In this document: one piece after another, positions 1-9,410 of the stretch
Layout: each line of letters starts with the position of its first letter
Numbering within the stretch: the stretch's first letter is position 1
DNA from: Sphingopyxis sp. H073
Lineage (GTDB): Bacteria; Pseudomonadota; Alphaproteobacteria; Sphingomonadales; Sphingomonadaceae
Length of the DNA: 64,000 bases
Assembly: GCF_001468395.1 (NCBI RefSeq)
Contig: NZ_LNSG01000005.1
Span: 248,001-312,000, forward strand
Direction: 5' to 3'
Made by a program: the position numbers and the translations under genes
The notes under the pieces: generated by a model
Told to the model about the DNA's origin: nothing
Database searches by the model: none
Seen by the model: the letters and a program-made list of their open reading frames with translations, nothing else

Positions 1-234
1 TGCCATGGCCGAAGAAGGCCATGATGACAGCTTCGTTGCAAGCTTTCGGCCATTGGTCGATGCGGGAACGCCTTTCGTCTCCACATCGACCGCACGACCG
101 GCCCCGTCGAACCCGACGTGCGTGGCCTTGGCAAAGCGGGCATCCAAGGCTCGCGGGATGCGGGAGGATCCGGTCTTCCCCGGTTTCGGATCAGCTCGTG
201 TCCCGCATCATCCCCCCAGATGAGAGGACTCCCC
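1..234. other. Intergenic/leader region upstream of the UrcA-family gene
   Basis: No gene on either strand has convincing protein character here; the open frames are short and low-complexity. A short perfect hairpin (ATGGCC, six-base loop, GGCCAT) lies at 5-22. The region presumably holds the promoter of the downstream small exported protein, but no clear -35/-10 pair stands out. Confidence 0.4.
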
Positions 235-573
235 ATGTTGAAATCCACCCTGATCACGATGGCGGCCATCGCCATCTGTGGCGCAGCAGCTCCCGCCGTG
301 GCGCAGGACAGCGATGCGCCGCAAGTCGCCGTCCGCCACGACGACCTTAATCTTTCGACCACCGCCGGTCGCGATCGGCTCGACACACGGGTTCGCACCG
401 CGATCCGCGCGATGTGCACCGACAGCGGCCGTCTCACCTTGCGCCAGCGCGCGGTCGCGCAGGATTGCATGGCGCAGGCCAAGCGCAGCATCGAACCGCA
501 GCTCGCGGCCTTGTTGAACGGCAGCACCGCCAAGTTCGCGAGCGACAAGCCGCCCGTCGTCGCTGCTCCCTGA
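235..573 (+). CDS. UrcA family protein (small exported)
   Basis: A 112-residue protein with a clear Sec signal peptide (MLKSTL then a hydrophobic run, cleavage after AVAQ). The mature part has the UrcA-family layout: a V-x-x-x-DLNLSTTAGRDRLDTRV segment and two cysteines (MCTD and QDCMAQ) that probably form a disulfide. UrcA proteins are small periplasmic proteins of unknown function common in sphingomonads. The ATG at 235 was chosen because it starts exactly at the signal peptide, although the frame is open further upstream to 118. It converges with the response regulator gene, and a hairpin terminator lies between the two stops. Confidence 0.75.
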   Translation: MLKSTLITMAAIAICGAAAPAVAQDSDAPQVAVRHDDLNLSTTAGRDRLDTRVRTAIRAMCTDSGRLTLRQRAVAQDCMAQAKRSIEPQLAALLNGSTAKFASDKPPVVAAP

Positions 574-621
574 CGACATCCGGTGACGCGGCCGTCCTGA
601 AGCAGGTGGCGGCCGCCGAAG

Positions 622-652
622 AAGGCGATCATGCTCCGTGCATGATCGCCTT
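622..652. terminator. Bidirectional hairpin terminator
   Basis: A perfect 12-bp stem (AAGGCGATCATG / CATGATCGCCTT) with a 7-base loop, followed by TTTA on the plus strand. It overlaps the last codons and stop of the response regulator gene on the minus strand and lies just past the UrcA stop, so it can serve both convergent genes. Confidence 0.6.
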
Positions 653-1363
653 TACGTCATGAAGATAGGTGCGGCCGATGCGGTGCACGCCTCCTTCGCC
701 CAGATCGACACTCCAAGCGCCGTCGCCGTGGTGTTTCAGCCCGACGATGCCTTCGCGGCGGATCATCTTCGACCGGTGGATGCGCATGAACTGGTCGGGG
801 TTCATGCGCGCTTCGAGTGATTTGATCGTCTGATGGATCAGCCAGCTGCGCCCGCCGACGTGGAGGCGCATATAATCGCGCTCGGCCTCGATCAGGTCGA
901 CCTGGGCTGCATCGATGCGCAGCATCTCGCCGCGGTTCTGGACCCAGAACTCGCTGATCCACTTGCTTTTCGGCGCAGGAGCGCGCTCGCTGGCGCGCCA
1001 TTCGCGAACTCGCGTCAGCGCCCGACCAAGCCGGTCGGGCGAGACCGGTTTCAGCAGATAGTCGACCGCGGCGACGTCAAAGGCGGCGACCGCGTAGCGA
1101 TCGAACGCGGTGACGAAGACCACGGCGGGCGGATTGTCGAGCTTGTCGATGGCAGCGGCGACCTGCAACCCGTCGAGATCGGGCATCGCAATATCGCAGA
1201 GTACCAGGTCGGGCGCGAGGGCGTCGACCATGCGCAGCGCGGAGGCGCCGTCGCTCGCCGTCCCGACAAGCGAGACGCCGTCTTGCTGACCTGCGAGAAT
1301 CTGCAACCGTTCGATTGCGAGCGGTTCGTCGTCGACAATCAGGGTCCGAAGCGTCTGGAGCAT
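629..1363 (-). CDS. LytTR-family response regulator
   Basis: A 244-residue two-domain regulator. Residues 1-120 are a receiver domain: acidic pair DDE near residue 9, phospho-acceptor D57 in CDIAMPDLDG, and the Lys of LLKPV. The C-terminal part (about 140-244) is a LytTR DNA-binding domain with the WLIHQTIKSLE and FMRIHRSKMI blocks typical of AlgR/LytR regulators. The start at 1363 was preferred over the upstream ATG at 1414 because it opens at the receiver fold (MLQTLRTLIVDDE). It lies one base after the sensor kinase stop, so the two are almost certainly co-transcribed and form one signalling pair. The stimulus cannot be read from the sequence. Confidence 0.85.
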   Translation of the reverse strand: MLQTLRTLIVDDEPLAIERLQILAGQQDGVSLVGTASDGASALRMVDALAPDLVLCDIAMPDLDGLQVAAAIDKLDNPPAVVFVTAFDRYAVAAFDVAAVDYLLKPVSPDRLGRALTRVREWRASERAPAPKSKWISEFWVQNRGEMLRIDAAQVDLIEAERDYMRLHVGGRSWLIHQTIKSLEARMNPDQFMRIHRSKMIRREGIVGLKHHGDGAWSVDLGEGGVHRIGRTYLHDVKAIMHGA

Positions 1364-1364
1364 G

Positions 1365-2558
1365 TCAGCACCTCTCTCGTGCCAGGGGGAGCCACAAGGA
1401 TACGAAGAAGCCACCGGTGTCGGACCGGCCCCATTCGCATCCTGCGCTGGGGCCGTAGCGCGTCAGCAGCCGTTCGCGGACGTTGCCTAGGCCGAGGCCA
1501 GTGCCGGGGGCGGGGATCGGCGCCTTCGGGTCGATGTCGTTTTCGATCCGCAGCACCAGCAAGCCATATTCGCTGCTCGCGGTCAGACGGATTGCGATCG
1601 TTCCCTTGCTGGGGGCGACGCCATATTTGATCGCATTTTCGATGATCGGTTGCAGGATCAGCACCGGGACGCAGGCGTTTTCGAGCTCGTTCGGCATCGT
1701 CACCTCGACATGCAGCCGGTCGGGGAAGCGAACTTGCTCGATATCGAGGTAGAGGCGCTGGAGCGCGATTTCCTCGTCGAGGCTGACGAGCTGTTCGGGG
1801 TCGACGGCAAGGCTCGAGCGGAGGAAGGACGACAGGTTCATGATCATCGTCTCGGCCTCGCTCTTCGATCCTTTGAGGACGAGCGTCGACAGCGAATTCA
1901 GCGTGTTGAACAGGAAGTGCGGATTGACCTGATAGTGCAGCGCGCGGAGCTGAGCCGCTTGCGCCTCGATGCGGAAATGGTTCGCGCGACGTTCGACCGC
2001 GCGCATCTCGTTGGCATATCCGAAGGCGACATAAAGCGCCGCCCAGACCGCGAAGAAGAAATACCAGCGGATCGAGCTGTCGAGGATCAGCACTGTTTCC
2101 CACGATATAGGGAATTTGGATTGCACTTCGGCGATGATCTTTTCGGCGTCGGTGCCGGGAAACCAGTAGAAGAAGACAAGCAGGTTGATGGTTGCATAGA
2201 CGGCGACGAGCGGAACCGCCGCGCCCAGCGCGACGGCGAGCCGCGCCCCGAAACCGCGCGGCTGGACGCGCTGGATAAGCTGGTAAAGCACGAAGGTGCA
2301 GAGGATGCCCGCGACGACGACAAGGGCGCGGCGGCCGGCATATTCCCACTGCTCGGCGCCGGCGAGGATGCCGAGGCCGGTAGTGATCAGGAAATAGAGG
2401 AACCACATGGCGAGTATCGAGCCGATCGCGACGCGCGGGTTGACGCGGGCGTCGGAGGCGCGCCAATCGGGCGCCGCGGCCAGCATCTTCGCCCGCTGGT
2501 CGCGCAGCGCCTCTTTGCGGATGGTCATGTTCATCGGGGCTGCTTTAGCGTCGGTCAT
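1365..2558 (-). CDS. LytS/YehU-type sensor histidine kinase
   Basis: A 397-residue membrane kinase. After a basic N-terminus it has about four hydrophobic segments (residues 45-190), then a linker and the His_kinase domain with phospho-acceptor H214 in NPHFLFN. An N-box (IENAIKYG) and a glycine-rich G-box (GTGLGLGNVRERL) complete an ATPase of the LytS group. It lacks a recognisable periplasmic sensor domain, so sensing may be within the membrane. It directly precedes the LytTR response regulator and follows the MATE transporter on the same strand, so a shared transcript is plausible. Confidence 0.85.
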   Translation of the reverse strand: MTDAKAAPMNMTIRKEALRDQRAKMLAAAPDWRASDARVNPRVAIGSILAMWFLYFLITTGLGILAGAEQWEYAGRRALVVVAGILCTFVLYQLIQRVQPRGFGARLAVALGAAVPLVAVYATINLLVFFYWFPGTDAEKIIAEVQSKFPISWETVLILDSSIRWYFFFAVWAALYVAFGYANEMRAVERRANHFRIEAQAAQLRALHYQVNPHFLFNTLNSLSTLVLKGSKSEAETMIMNLSSFLRSSLAVDPEQLVSLDEEIALQRLYLDIEQVRFPDRLHVEVTMPNELENACVPVLILQPIIENAIKYGVAPSKGTIAIRLTASSEYGLLVLRIENDIDPKAPIPAPGTGLGLGNVRERLLTRYGPSAGCEWGRSDTGGFFVSLWLPLARERC

Positions 2559-2642
2559 CGCGCCGACGCTAGCAGACGCCGGGCCGCCAGTCGAAGGGGT
2601 GGGTGCTTTGGTCGAAGAAAAAGGCTTTGGATCCGGGAAAGC

Positions 2643-4109
2643 TCAGGACAAGTCGGGCCGGGTCAACGTCCGGCGCCAGTTTCCGCGCTTGTAAACTATC
2701 CATGCCATCGCCAACGACGCGAGCGAAGAGAGAGGGAAGCTCCACCACAATATGTCGCTGCCGATGATCGGATAGCCGAAGTAGTAGATGCCGAGGCGGA
2801 TCGGGAACATCGACAGGAACAGAATAATCAGCGGCGGGACGACCGATCCATTGGCGCGGAGCGTGCTGATCAGCACGATCGTCGTGCCGAAGGGCAGGAA
2901 GGTCCATGTCGCGATATATTGGATGTTGCGTGCGACATCGATCGCCTCGCTGCCGCTGCCAAGGAATAGCGACAGGGCTGCGCGGTCGAACAGCAGAAGC
3001 AGCGCGATGAGCACGCCCGTCATCGTCAGGTTGATCGCGATGCCGCTGTTGGTGACCCCGCTGACGCGGTCCCAGCGCTGCGCACCGATATTCTGCGCCG
3101 CCATCGAGCTGACGGCCGCCCCGACCGCGAGCGCGGGCATCTGGACATAGTTCCAGAGCTGAAGCGTTGCACCATAGGCAGCAGCGGTAATGAGCCCCTC
3201 GCGGTTGACGAGCCCGACCATGATCAGCCCGGCGCCTGAAATGACGAGCATCTGCGCGCCCATCGGCAGGCCGCGCCCGACAATGAATCCGAGCTCGCGC
3301 CAGTTGGGAAGAAGATAGGCGAATTCGCGGCCGCTGAGCCGCAGCACATGGTTCCTCGCATAGAACCAGCCGATCATCGCGATCAGGCTGATCGTTCCGG
3401 CGATGGCGGTCGCGAGCGCGCTGCCAGCGATGCCGAGGCGGGGCAAGGGCCCGATCCCGAGGATCAGCATTGGGTTCAGCACGATGTCGAGGACAACGGT
3501 CAGGATCATGAAGCGCAGCGGCGTCACGGCATCCCCTGCGCCGCGCGAGGCCATCGAGAGCATGACCATCAACATGCTTGCCGGCACCGCGATGAAGGTC
3601 ACCCGCAGATAGTCGTGCGCGAGCGTGAAGGCCTCGGGCGGGGTTTCGAGCCAGCGCAGGATGCGATCGGACGCGAACCAGCCGATCACGGCGATGACGA
3701 GCGAGAAAGCAACCGCAAGTCCGATCGCGGCGCCGCTGGCGCGCCGGGCGGCGTCGATGTCGCCGCGCCCGATCGACTGGCCGATGAGGACCGTCGCGGC
3801 CATGCCGAAGCCGAAGAAGGCACCGAACATGAGGAACATGATGATGTTCGCATTGGCCGTCGCAGCAAGCGCGCTTTCGCCGAGAAATTGCCCGACCCAG
3901 ATCGAGTTCACCGACCCCGACAGGGTCTGGAGAATGTTCGACGCGAGCGTCGGCAGCGCGAAGAGGATCAGCGTTTTGGCGATGGGCCCGTGGGTCAGGT
4001 CCATCCGCCCGCCGCCGCGCGCAGTCTGGCGCGGCGGGACCGGGCTGGCCGCAGGATCGGCAGCCGCCGCGACGGGTGTCGGCGTGGCGGGCGTTTCGCC
4101 GTCGGTCAC
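2643..4109 (-). CDS. MATE family efflux transporter
   Basis: A 488-residue integral membrane protein with about 12 predicted transmembrane helices in two repeated halves. Characteristic MATE stretches are present ([20 protein letters not shown] and the QSIGRGD and AQNIGA motifs). The family exports organic cations and drugs using Na+ or H+ gradients; substrate unknown here. The start is a GTG at 4109 whose bases overlap the valS stop (GTGA), indicating translational coupling. The first 30 residues are Ala/Pro-rich and probably disordered. It is followed 84 bp later by the LytS-type kinase. Confidence 0.85.
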   Translation of the reverse strand: MTDGETPATPTPVAAAADPAASPVPPRQTARGGGRMDLTHGPIAKTLILFALPTLASNILQTLSGSVNSIWVGQFLGESALAATANANIIMFLMFGAFFGFGMAATVLIGQSIGRGDIDAARRASGAAIGLAVAFSLVIAVIGWFASDRILRWLETPPEAFTLAHDYLRVTFIAVPASMLMVMLSMASRGAGDAVTPLRFMILTVVLDIVLNPMLILGIGPLPRLGIAGSALATAIAGTISLIAMIGWFYARNHVLRLSGREFAYLLPNWRELGFIVGRGLPMGAQMLVISGAGLIMVGLVNREGLITAAAYGATLQLWNYVQMPALAVGAAVSSMAAQNIGAQRWDRVSGVTNSGIAINLTMTGVLIALLLLFDRAALSLFLGSGSEAIDVARNIQYIATWTFLPFGTTIVLISTLRANGSVVPPLIILFLSMFPIRLGIYYFGYPIIGSDILWWSFPLSSLASLAMAWIVYKRGNWRRTLTRPDLS

Positions 4110-6910
4110 CCCAGACGCGCCAGTGCGGCGGTCAGGCGGTCGGCCTCGGCTTCTTTCGCGGCGTGGTCCATGCGGGCCTTCTCGACGGCTTCGGGTTTCG
4201 CGCGTTCGACGAAAGACGGGTTGTTCAGGCGCCCGGCGAGGCCGTCGCGTTCCTTCGTCGCGGCGGCGAGCGCCTTGGTCAGGCGGTCGCGTTCGGCGGC
4301 GATGTCGATCACGCCTTCGAGCGGGACGGTGATCGTCTCGCCCTCGACGACGAGCTGCGCCGATGCGCCCGCGGGGGCGGGGTCGAAGCGGATCGCTTCG
4401 AGACGCGCGAGGCGATCAAGCTGGGCTGACAGCTTGTCGGTGCGATCCTTCAGCGACGCAGGAAAATGCGCGGTCAGGCGCGCGCCGGGCGGAAGGCCCA
4501 GTTCGGCTTTCGCGGTGCGCAGTTCGCTGACGAGCTTGATCAGCCAGTCGATGTCGGCGCTGGCATCGGCGTTGCGCGCGGCGTCCGGCGCCGGCCATTT
4601 CGCGGTGATCAGCGGATAGTCGGCGCGATCGCCAAGGCCCGTCCACAGCTCTTCGGTGATGAAGGGCATGAAGGGGTGGAGCATGACGAGGATCTGGTCG
4701 AGTACCCAACCGGCAACGGCCTTGGTCTCGTCGTCGATCGCACCCTTGATCAGTTCGAGATACCAGTCGCAAAAACGGTCCCACGCGAAGCTGTAGATCG
4801 CGTTCGCGGCCTCGTCGAAGCGATAGGCGGCAAAGGCGGTTTCCATCGCGGCGACGGTATCCGCGACCTCGCCGATGATCCAGCGATTGACCGGCAGCGT
4901 CGCGGCGGGCGCCTCGAAGCTGGTAGAGGCCGCAATGCCATTGGCTTCGCAGAAGCGCGCAGCGTTCCACAGCTTCGTCGCGAAATTGCGATAGCCCGCG
5001 AGGCGCGCGTCATCCATCTTGATGTCGCGGCCCTGGCTTTCCATCGCCGCCATGAAAAAGCGGAGCGCGTCGGCGCCGTACTGGTCGATCAGGCCGAGCG
5101 GGTCGACGACATTGCCCTTCGACTTCGACATCTTCGCGCCGTCGGGCGCACGGACGAGGCCGTGGAGGTAGAGCGTCCTCCACGGGATATCGCCCATGAA
5201 CTCCATCCCCTGCATCGCCATGCGCGCATCCCAGAAAAAGAGGATGTCGAAGCCGGAGATAAGAACGTCGTTGGGGTAGTGGCGTTTGAGAAGGTCGGTG
5301 TTCTCGGGCCAGCCGAGCGTCGCGAAAGGCCAGAGTGCGGAGGAGAACCAAGTGTCGAGTACGTCTTGGTCCTGCCAGAGACCAATTCTCGCGCTATTGC
5401 CGCCCGTTCCTGTGTAGGCAGCAGCCGCAGTTGGGGCTTCAAAAAATTCTATGCCTTCGCCTTGATAGTGGGCTTTGGCTTGTCGGACTGCGTCATCGTA
5501 GCTTTCGGCCACGAAAATAGCATTCTGCACTGATGCGTCGCCAACGACATAATTCGGCGTTCCATCTACAACGGCGGGCCCATACCAAGCCGGAATCCGG
5601 TGACCCCACCAGAGCTGGCGCGAGACGCACCATGGCTGGATATTCTCCATCCAGTTGAAGAAGGTCTTTTCCCACGTCTTGGGGACGATGTTGATCCGCC
5701 CGTCGCGTACCGCGGCAATCGGCGGCTGCGCGAGCGTTTCGGCGTCGACATACCATTGGTCGGTCAACCAAGGCTCGATGACCACGCCGCCGCGGTCGCC
5801 GAAGGGCGTCTGGATCGTGCGCGGCTCGGCGTCATGCTCGCCGCCGTCTTTGTCGATATGCGGGATCAGGAAGCCCTGTTCCTTCATCCGCGCCACGACC
5901 AGTTCGCGCGCGCCGTCCTTGCCGTCGCGCTTGAAGCGATGGAGGCCGAGATATTCTTGCGGGATCAACCCGTCGCTCGTCTGGATGACGTTGGCGTCGC
6001 CGTCGAGCATGTTGAGCATCTCGCCGGGCTTGAAGCCCGCGCGCTTGCCGACGTCGAAGTCGTTGAAGTCATGGCCGGGCGTGATCTTCACCGCGCCGCT
6101 CCCAAGATCTGGATCGGCATGTTCGTCGGCGACGATCGGCACCCGGCGTCCGGTGATCGGCAGCTCGACAAACTTGCCGATCACGCTCCTGTAGCGCGCA
6201 TCGTCAGGGTGCACCGCGACCGCCATGTCGGCGAGCATCGTTTCGGGGCGCGTCGTCGCGACCTCGATATAATCGCGCCCGTCGTCGAGTTTCACCCCGT
6301 CGGCGAGCGGATATTTGAAGTGCCAGAAGCCGCCCTGGACCTCGTGCGTTTCGACCTCGAGGTCCGAGATCGCGGTCTTGAGCTTCGGATCCCAGTTCAC
6401 GAGCCGCTTGTCGCGGTAGATCAGGCCCTTCTTGTGCAGGTCGACGAAAACCTTGACGACGGCCTGCGTAAAATGCGGGTCCATCGTGAACTGTTCGCGG
6501 CTCCAGTCCATCGAGCAGCCGAGGCGGCGGAGCTGGCCGGTGATCTGGCCGCCGCTTTCCGCCTTCCACTGCCACACCTTCTCGACGAATTCGTCGCGCG
6601 TATAGTTGGTGCGCTTGTCCTGCCGCTCCTCGAGCTGGCGTTCGACGACCATCTGCGTGGCAATGCCGGCATGGTCCATGCCGACAACCCACAGCGCATC
6701 CTTGCCGCGCAGCCGCTCGTAGCGGACGAGCACGTCCTGCAGCGTGTTGTCGAGCGCATGGCCGATGTGGAGCGCGCCGGTGACGTTCGGCGGCGGGTTG
6801 ACGATCGTGAAGGGGGTGGCGTCGGGACGGTGCGGGCGAAACAGCCCGCGGCTTTCCCATTCATGGGCCCATTTCGCCTCGATAGCGGCGGGATCGAAGG
6901 TTTTTTCCAT
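4106..6910 (-). CDS. valS: Valine--tRNA ligase
   Basis: A class I aminoacyl-tRNA synthetase that charges tRNA-Val in the cytoplasm. It shows the HIGH signature (ALHIGHALD), an editing (CP1) domain, the [11 protein letters not shown] block, the KMSKS loop ([12 protein letters not shown]), and a C-terminal coiled coil with repeated heptads (final 70 residues). The start was set at 6910 (MEKTFDP); ATG 6916 is two codons upstream and ATG 6970 would add an unlikely tail. At about 5385-5580 the gene drops visibly in GC and encodes a linker before [10 protein letters not shown] some 30-40 residues longer than in the E. coli enzyme as I recall it. Its stop overlaps the start of the MATE gene. Confidence 0.95.
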   Translation of the reverse strand: MEKTFDPAAIEAKWAHEWESRGLFRPHRPDATPFTIVNPPPNVTGALHIGHALDNTLQDVLVRYERLRGKDALWVVGMDHAGIATQMVVERQLEERQDKRTNYTRDEFVEKVWQWKAESGGQITGQLRRLGCSMDWSREQFTMDPHFTQAVVKVFVDLHKKGLIYRDKRLVNWDPKLKTAISDLEVETHEVQGGFWHFKYPLADGVKLDDGRDYIEVATTRPETMLADMAVAVHPDDARYRSVIGKFVELPITGRRVPIVADEHADPDLGSGAVKITPGHDFNDFDVGKRAGFKPGEMLNMLDGDANVIQTSDGLIPQEYLGLHRFKRDGKDGARELVVARMKEQGFLIPHIDKDGGEHDAEPRTIQTPFGDRGGVVIEPWLTDQWYVDAETLAQPPIAAVRDGRINIVPKTWEKTFFNWMENIQPWCVSRQLWWGHRIPAWYGPAVVDGTPNYVVGDASVQNAIFVAESYDDAVRQAKAHYQGEGIEFFEAPTAAAAYTGTGGNSARIGLWQDQDVLDTWFSSALWPFATLGWPENTDLLKRHYPNDVLISGFDILFFWDARMAMQGMEFMGDIPWRTLYLHGLVRAPDGAKMSKSKGNVVDPLGLIDQYGADALRFFMAAMESQGRDIKMDDARLAGYRNFATKLWNAARFCEANGIAASTSFEAPAATLPVNRWIIGEVADTVAAMETAFAAYRFDEAANAIYSFAWDRFCDWYLELIKGAIDDETKAVAGWVLDQILVMLHPFMPFITEELWTGLGDRADYPLITAKWPAPDAARNADASADIDWLIKLVSELRTAKAELGLPPGARLTAHFPASLKDRTDKLSAQLDRLARLEAIRFDPAPAGASAQLVVEGETITVPLEGVIDIAAERDRLTKALAAATKERDGLAGRLNNPSFVERAKPEAVEKARMDHAAKEAEADRLTAALARLG

Positions 6911-6975
6911 CGGCATAGCCGCGCGCCTTTGCCAGCCGGGGGCGAAGGCGGCAAGGGGGAACAAGCCCACTACTC

Positions 6976-7047
6976 GTCATGCCGGACTTGATCCGGCATC
7001 CATCCAACCCGCGCGAAGATGGACCCCGGATCAAGTCCGGGGTGGCG
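6976..7047. repeat. REP-like inverted repeat
   Basis: Two facing arms built around CCGGACTTGATCCGG (6982-6996) and CCCCGGATCAAGTCCGGGG (7024-7042), bounded by GTCAT and GGTGGCG. The same architecture recurs at 22912-22984, and a diverged version at 9235-9338. It lies between the valS start and the S9 peptidase stop. Confidence 0.7.
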
Positions 7048-7065
7048 AAAGAAGGGAGCCCAGTC

Positions 7066-9135
7066 TTACTGCTTCAAATAGCTTCCCAGCCAGTTGAACA
7101 CCGTCTGGTGCCACTGGACGCTGTTCGCGCCCTTCAGCACCCAGTGATTCTCGTCCGGAAAAACGAGAAGTTGCGACGGAATGTTCCGGCGCTGGAGCGC
7201 GGTGAAGGCGGCGAGACCCTGCGTATAGGGAATTCGGAAGTCCTTTTCGCTGGTGATGACCAGCATCGGGGTCTTCCACTTGGCGACATGATTGACCGGG
7301 TTCCATTTCTCATATTCCTCTGGAACCTCGAAATAGGGGCCGCCATGCTCCCATTCGTCGAACCACAGCTCCTCAGTTTCATAGGCCATCGCGCGCGCGT
7401 CGAAGACGCCGTCGTGCTGGACGAGACATTTGAAGCCGTCGGTCCACTGGCCGGCGATCCAGTTCATCATGTATCCGCCGTAGGAGGCGCCAAGCGCGCA
7501 GGCATTGGCTATGTCAAGCTGCGCATCCTGCTTGCCGGCCGCTGCCAAGCCCAGCTTCAGATCTTCGAGCGGCTTGCCGCCCCAATCCTTGTTGATGCTG
7601 TCGGTGAAGGCCTGGCCGTAACCGGTCGAACCGTGGAAATCGACGCTGACGACGCCATAGCCCTGCTGCGCGAACAGGCGCGGATTCCAGCGCGTCGACC
7701 AGCCGTTGCCGAAGCTGCCCTGCGGGCCGCCATGGACGATGAAGGCGACCGGCAGTTTGGCTGTGGCATTCGCGGGCTTCAGGATGATGCCCCAAACCTT
7801 GTCACCGTTGGCGCCGGCGAACTGCATGCGGTCGAATTTTACCGGGTCGAAATCGGCAAGCGTCGCGGCGTTCACCGCCGTGAGTTGCTTCACCTTGCCC
7901 TTGGCGTCGCGGACATAGAGGTCGGTCGGAAGCAGCGCGCTGTTGCGCGTATAGAGCAGCGCGCCGCCCGGCAGCACCGTGACATCGCCCACCGTGCCGT
8001 CGAATGCCTCGGCGGAGGCCTTGAGCTTCTCGACTTTGCCCGTCGCAGCGTCGACCTTGAACAGCGGATGGTCGAGCACATCCTGAGCGGTGACGAAAAG
8101 CGACTTGCCGTCCGCCGCCCAGCTTATCGAGTCGACCGAGCGGTCCCAAGCATCGGTCAGCTTCTTCGTCTCGCCGCTTTCGAGGTTGCGCAGCATCAGC
8201 ACCTGCCGGTCCGCTTCGTAGCCGGGACGCGCCATCGCGGCATAGGCCAGCCACTTTCCGTCGGGCGAGGGGGTGGGCAGCGTATCGGTCGCTTGATTGC
8301 TCTCGGTCAGGTTGACCGGCATCATCCGGCTGTCGACAAGCCAGCTGTAGATATCGAGATTGGTCGAGGTCGGCTCGTGGCGGTCGGCCTTGCGCAGCGT
8401 GAAGAAGACGGTGCGACTGTCTGCGCCCCACGCGAGTTCCTCACCGCCGCCGAACGGTTTCGACGGGCTGTCGCCGATCAGTCCGGCATCGACCGGGCGC
8501 GCGACGCTGGCCTTGCCGCCTTCGAGATTGAAGACGAACGGGCGGCTATAGGTGCCCGGGGTCTCCCATGCGTCCCAGTGGCGAACGAAGCCGGTGCCAT
8601 CCTTGTAGAGCCGGCCGCTGCCTGGGCCGACGAGCGCGCCCTTGTCTTTCGCATCGCAGCCGAAGTCGGTGCATTCCTTCGGAATGTCGCCCCATGCGAG
8701 CAGCCTCTTGCCGTCAGGAGAAATCTTGAAGCCGGAAACGTCGGCCTGGGTGTCGGTGACCTGCGTCGCGGTGGCGCCCGCAGCAATGTCGACGCGCCAG
8801 ATCTGGTCCTTGCCCGACGCGTTCGAGAGGAAATACAGGCTGCCGTCGGGCGCGAAGGCGGGCGCGGTTTCGTTCTTGCCCGGCATGTCGGCGACACGAA
8901 CGGGTTTTGCATCCTTCGCATTGCGGTCGATCAGCCAGAGCCCGGTCGAGCGCTGGTAGCTCTCCTTCTCGGTATCGGTCTGCTGGAAAACGACCCAGCG
9001 CCCGTCGGGGGATGCGGCCGGCGCGGCGACGCGCTTCATCGTCGCGAGGTCGACCTCGGTCATCGGGCGAGCAAGCGCGGGGGAGGAAAGGGCGGCGGTG
9101 AGCGCGATGGCGCTGGTGAGGAGCATGGTACGCAT
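7066..9135 (-). CDS. S9 family prolyl oligopeptidase-like peptidase (secreted)
   Basis: A 689-residue exported serine peptidase. It has a signal peptide (cleavage near PALARP) and an N-terminal beta-propeller of WD40/TolB-like repeats (several SPDGK and APDG turns). The C-terminal alpha/beta-hydrolase domain has nucleophile S551 in GASYGGYM, an Asp in SEKDFR and a His in DENHW. This is the S9C/dipeptidyl-aminopeptidase layout, cleaving short peptides in the periplasm. An alternative start lies three codons downstream (MLLTSA). It stands alone between two REP-like repeats. Confidence 0.88.
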   Translation of the reverse strand: MRTMLLTSAIALTAALSSPALARPMTEVDLATMKRVAAPAASPDGRWVVFQQTDTEKESYQRSTGLWLIDRNAKDAKPVRVADMPGKNETAPAFAPDGSLYFLSNASGKDQIWRVDIAAGATATQVTDTQADVSGFKISPDGKRLLAWGDIPKECTDFGCDAKDKGALVGPGSGRLYKDGTGFVRHWDAWETPGTYSRPFVFNLEGGKASVARPVDAGLIGDSPSKPFGGGEELAWGADSRTVFFTLRKADRHEPTSTNLDIYSWLVDSRMMPVNLTESNQATDTLPTPSPDGKWLAYAAMARPGYEADRQVLMLRNLESGETKKLTDAWDRSVDSISWAADGKSLFVTAQDVLDHPLFKVDAATGKVEKLKASAEAFDGTVGDVTVLPGGALLYTRNSALLPTDLYVRDAKGKVKQLTAVNAATLADFDPVKFDRMQFAGANGDKVWGIILKPANATAKLPVAFIVHGGPQGSFGNGWSTRWNPRLFAQQGYGVVSVDFHGSTGYGQAFTDSINKDWGGKPLEDLKLGLAAAGKQDAQLDIANACALGASYGGYMMNWIAGQWTDGFKCLVQHDGVFDARAMAYETEELWFDEWEHGGPYFEVPEEYEKWNPVNHVAKWKTPMLVITSEKDFRIPYTQGLAAFTALQRRNIPSQLLVFPDENHWVLKGANSVQWHQTVFNWLGSYLKQ

Positions 9136-9234
9136 GGACGCGGTTTAGCGATGCGGTGAGTGCGTTCAAGCCGTTACGTTGTTGAACTGCCCGTCGGAGT
9201 TCGGTTTTGGGGTGGATTCCAGCCTTTCAATTCT

Positions 9235-9338
9235 CGTCATGCTGAACTTGTTTCAGCATCCATGGCCGGGCCTTGCATCCGGCGCGGCGCCGAAGGAAAC
9301 GGCAGACCATGGACCCTGAAACAAGTTCAGGGTGACGA
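9235..9338. repeat. REP-like inverted repeat (diverged type)
   Basis: Arms of about 31 bp face each other (9235-9264 and 9308-9338): CGTCATGCTGAACTTG and its near-complement CAAGTTCAGGGTGACG, each flanked internally by CCATGG. The outer CGTCA-type boundary matches the elements at 6976 and 22912, while the core reads GAACTTGTTTCAG. This element fills most of the gap between the S9 peptidase and the amidohydrolase. Confidence 0.7.
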
Positions 9339-9410
9339 TGCAGGATGGGTCAGCTTCCGGTCGTTAGCTACCGATACTCATCCAACGACCGGACTCTGCC
9401 GCAACGGCCG

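Noticed and set aside
5600-6991. Plus-strand open frame of 463 codons across valS
   Set aside because: Antisense to the conserved HIGH and editing regions of valyl-tRNA synthetase.
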